Positions 62,583-64,000 of a stretch of DNA of 64,000 nt are shown piece by piece. A program made the translations under genes and the position numbers. The stretch's first letter is position 1. Each line of letters opens with the position of its first letter. The notes under the pieces were generated by a model. It was not told where the DNA came from. It saw only the letters and a list, made by a program, of their open reading frames with translations, and searched no databases. Source of the stretch: DYEC01 sp034434695 (lineage in GTDB: Bacteria > Chloroflexota > Anaerolineae > Anaerolineales > Anaerolineaceae); the NCBI GenBank assembly GCA_034434695.1, contig DAOTYY010000112.1, positions 1 through 64,000 of the forward strand. Reading direction: 5' to 3'.

Positions 62583-63746
62583 TCATCCTGCAGACATGAG
62601 TATTGGTTCTGGATGAATGCTTACCTCTGCATCTGGTACCAGGTTCAGGATCACTTTCTCGATATCCTCAGTAATTGCATGAGCGTCATTTAGGTTTTGC
62701 TCGCCATCCAGCAAGACATGTGCGCTGACATACAATTTTGATCCATGATAGTGCACCTGTACATCGTGACAATCTTTGACATTTGATAGCGCTCGTACAG
62801 CGCCAGTAATTTGTTGAGCGAGATGATAGGACACTTCGGTTTCCAATGCCGGCTCAGGGTGCACGGTTACGTCCGAAGCCGGTAATGCTTCACAGATAGC
62901 TTTTTCAATTGCCTCTGTCAAGGCATGGGCTTCCTCCAAAGATTGTCTTCCTTCCAGCAATACATGCGTATCCACAAATAAATAAGGTCCAGAATAACGC
63001 AAACGGACGTTGTGGCAATCTACAACGCCGGGAAGCGCCTCTACAACCTGCTTGACTTTTTCTGCCATTCCTTCCGGTGCTGTATCCAGTAATCCGTGGA
63101 CTGTCCGCAGCCCAAGTCTTACACTGACATAAATCACGATTATCGCCACTCCAAGAGCTGCCACTGCATCTGCCTTGGTTAGATATTCCAAACCGGGAAC
63201 TTTTCCAGCGATCAATACACCAATCAGTCCAAGAATAACTACGGAAGAACTCCAAATGTCGGTTGAAAAATGAAGCGCATCTGCTTCTAAAGCCTGGCTG
63301 TTGTGTTTTCTCGCTGCACGGTAAAGCACACGCGAACGTGAGAAGTCAATAATAATGGACACCCCCATAACAATAAAAGCCCAGATAGAAGCCTCAACCA
63401 CTACTTCCTTGAAAAACAATCGGTTGATAGCCTCATAAATGATCCAGATACAGGTCACCAGTAACAGCAGGGTCTCAAATAGGGCAGAAAGGTTTTCGAT
63501 TTTGCCATGACCATAACGATGCTCCTCATCCGCTGGTTTACCTGAAAGACGCACCGCCAGAAACGTTACCAACGCTGCTACCAGGTCCAACCCCGAATGG
63601 GCAGCTTCAGCCAGAATACCCAAACTACCGGTCGCGATGCCAACAATGATCTTGAAACTTGTTAAACCCACCGCAGCAATCACAGAAGTCAAGGCTGCCC
63701 AGGTCTTTTCTCTTTCTGCAGACAACCCAGTAGAGGAAGTGTCCAT
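62583..63746 (-). CDS. Cation diffusion facilitator with two C-terminal ZT-dimer-type domains
   Basis: 387 residues from the ATG at 63746; an in-frame start at 63767 is also open and neither has a strong ribosome-binding site. Six transmembrane helices with the CDF metal site: AEAAHSGLDLVA (HxxxD on helix 2), HRYGHGKIENL, and ALHFSTDIWSS (HxxxD on helix 5). The cytoplasmic part contains two tandem copies of the ferredoxin-like dimerisation domain (VVDCHNVRLRYSGPYLFVDTHVLL and VKDCHDVQVHYHGSKLYVSAHVLL), each ending in (V/I)HPEP. Most CDF exporters have only one. It exports Zn2+, Fe2+, Mn2+ or Cd2+; the metal is unknown. Confidence 0.9.
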   Translation of the reverse strand: MDTSSTGLSAEREKTWAALTSVIAAVGLTSFKIIVGIATGSLGILAEAAHSGLDLVAALVTFLAVRLSGKPADEEHRYGHGKIENLSALFETLLLLVTCIWIIYEAINRLFFKEVVVEASIWAFIVMGVSIIIDFSRSRVLYRAARKHNSQALEADALHFSTDIWSSSVVILGLIGVLIAGKVPGLEYLTKADAVAALGVAIIVIYVSVRLGLRTVHGLLDTAPEGMAEKVKQVVEALPGVVDCHNVRLRYSGPYLFVDTHVLLEGRQSLEEAHALTEAIEKAICEALPASDVTVHPEPALETEVSYHLAQQITGAVRALSNVKDCHDVQVHYHGSKLYVSAHVLLDGEQNLNDAHAITEDIEKVILNLVPDAEVSIHPEPILMSAG

Positions 63747-63896
63747 ACTCAGCTCACAAAATATCATTTATTTGGTTCGTAATTTTATCCTAATCTATAA
63801 ATATCACTAGGAAGATTATAACTCCGATGAGGGTGTCATCCTTCCTCAATTAGAGCCGATTCGCATAGCAATTGCGCATTGTGTGGGAAGAAGTCA

Positions 63897-64000
63897 TTAT
63901 TCGTTTATCCAACCCAACAGTTCCCTGACAATTGTTTCAACAGCTTTTTTAACTGGTACAGAAAGGGGCGTATCAAAAGCTGTTTGCGAGACCTGAATAG
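63897..64000 (-). CDS. C-terminal fragment of an unknown gene (runs off window)
   Basis: From the window end an open minus-strand frame reads QTAFDTPLSVPVKKAVETIV, then RELLGWINE and a TAA at 63899-63897. The helix-like ending and reasonable codon use suggest the tail of a real gene. It is too short to identify. The gene it belongs to lies upstream of the CDF gene on the same strand. Confidence 0.45.
   Translation of the reverse strand, partial: IQVSQTAFDTPLSVPVKKAVETIVRELLGWINE

Overview
The window looks like a stretch of chromosome from a Chloroflexota bacterium, most likely an Anaerolineae. This is inferred from gene content and protein style: GT4 pairs, two type IIA topoisomerase A subunits, a MoaD-MoaE fusion, a Pro/Thr-rich parvulin, PknB-like kinases with extracellular sensors and DUF4870 proteins. 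No database search was possible. It is mostly housekeeping sequence: about 50 protein genes, no rRNA, no tRNA and no CRISPR array. Mobile DNA is limited to the start of one transposase gene at the left edge and three copies of a MITE-like repeat of about 95 bp.

Layout. 1-0.45 kb: a transposase start, a truncated DUF1232-like gene and MITE copy 1. 0.5-9 kb: a secreted repeat protein, then a minus-strand operon with a C39-like peptidase/TPR protein, sbcD, sbcC and two GT4 glycosyltransferases. 9-17.8 kb: a cysteine-desulfurase-like gene, hsp20, birA, gyrA, MITE copy 2, then rpsF-ssb-rpsR and a parvulin foldase. 17.8-24.3 kb: moaC, moaD-moaE, rnc and smc on the minus strand, with scpA divergent from moaC. 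24.4-34.3 kb: sugar and redox enzymes, mutS, a pterin dehydratase, panE-like, fmt, two DUF4870 proteins and a CGDS redoxin. 34.3-39.6 kb: an ECF sigma/DegV/small membrane protein operon, a multi-TM subtilase and an M29 aminopeptidase. 39.7-44.3 kb: a giant SHMT-GcvT fusion and a PLP aminotransferase. 44.3-54 kb: a TGS-uridine kinase, DUF4230, a PhnD-like lipoprotein, a SanA-like protein, an HD protein, a barrel-NTF2 fusion and a second GyrA/ParC-type gene. 54-64 kb: T-box-controlled valS, an unrecognised protein with a nucleoside-phosphorylase-like C-terminus, MITE copy 3, a frameshifted Ser/Thr kinase, a GarR-type dehydrogenase and a CDF transporter.

The most striking gene is the 1041-residue protein at 39853-42978. 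A complete serine hydroxymethyltransferase is joined to a complete glycine-cleavage T protein. Between them lies a segment that aligns by eye with the folate-binding part of the GcvT half but has lost the catalytic Asp pair, so the order appears to be SHMT, dead GcvT-like, GcvT. It has its own promoter and a structured leader. Other notable signals are: repeated placement of the -10 box 6-8 nt before the start codon (leaderless transcripts) at eight genes; a perfect 14-bp hairpin just upstream of rnc, suggesting RNase III autoregulation; the MITE family; nested palindromes at 33.8 kb; and a one-base frameshift inside the kinase catalytic domain.
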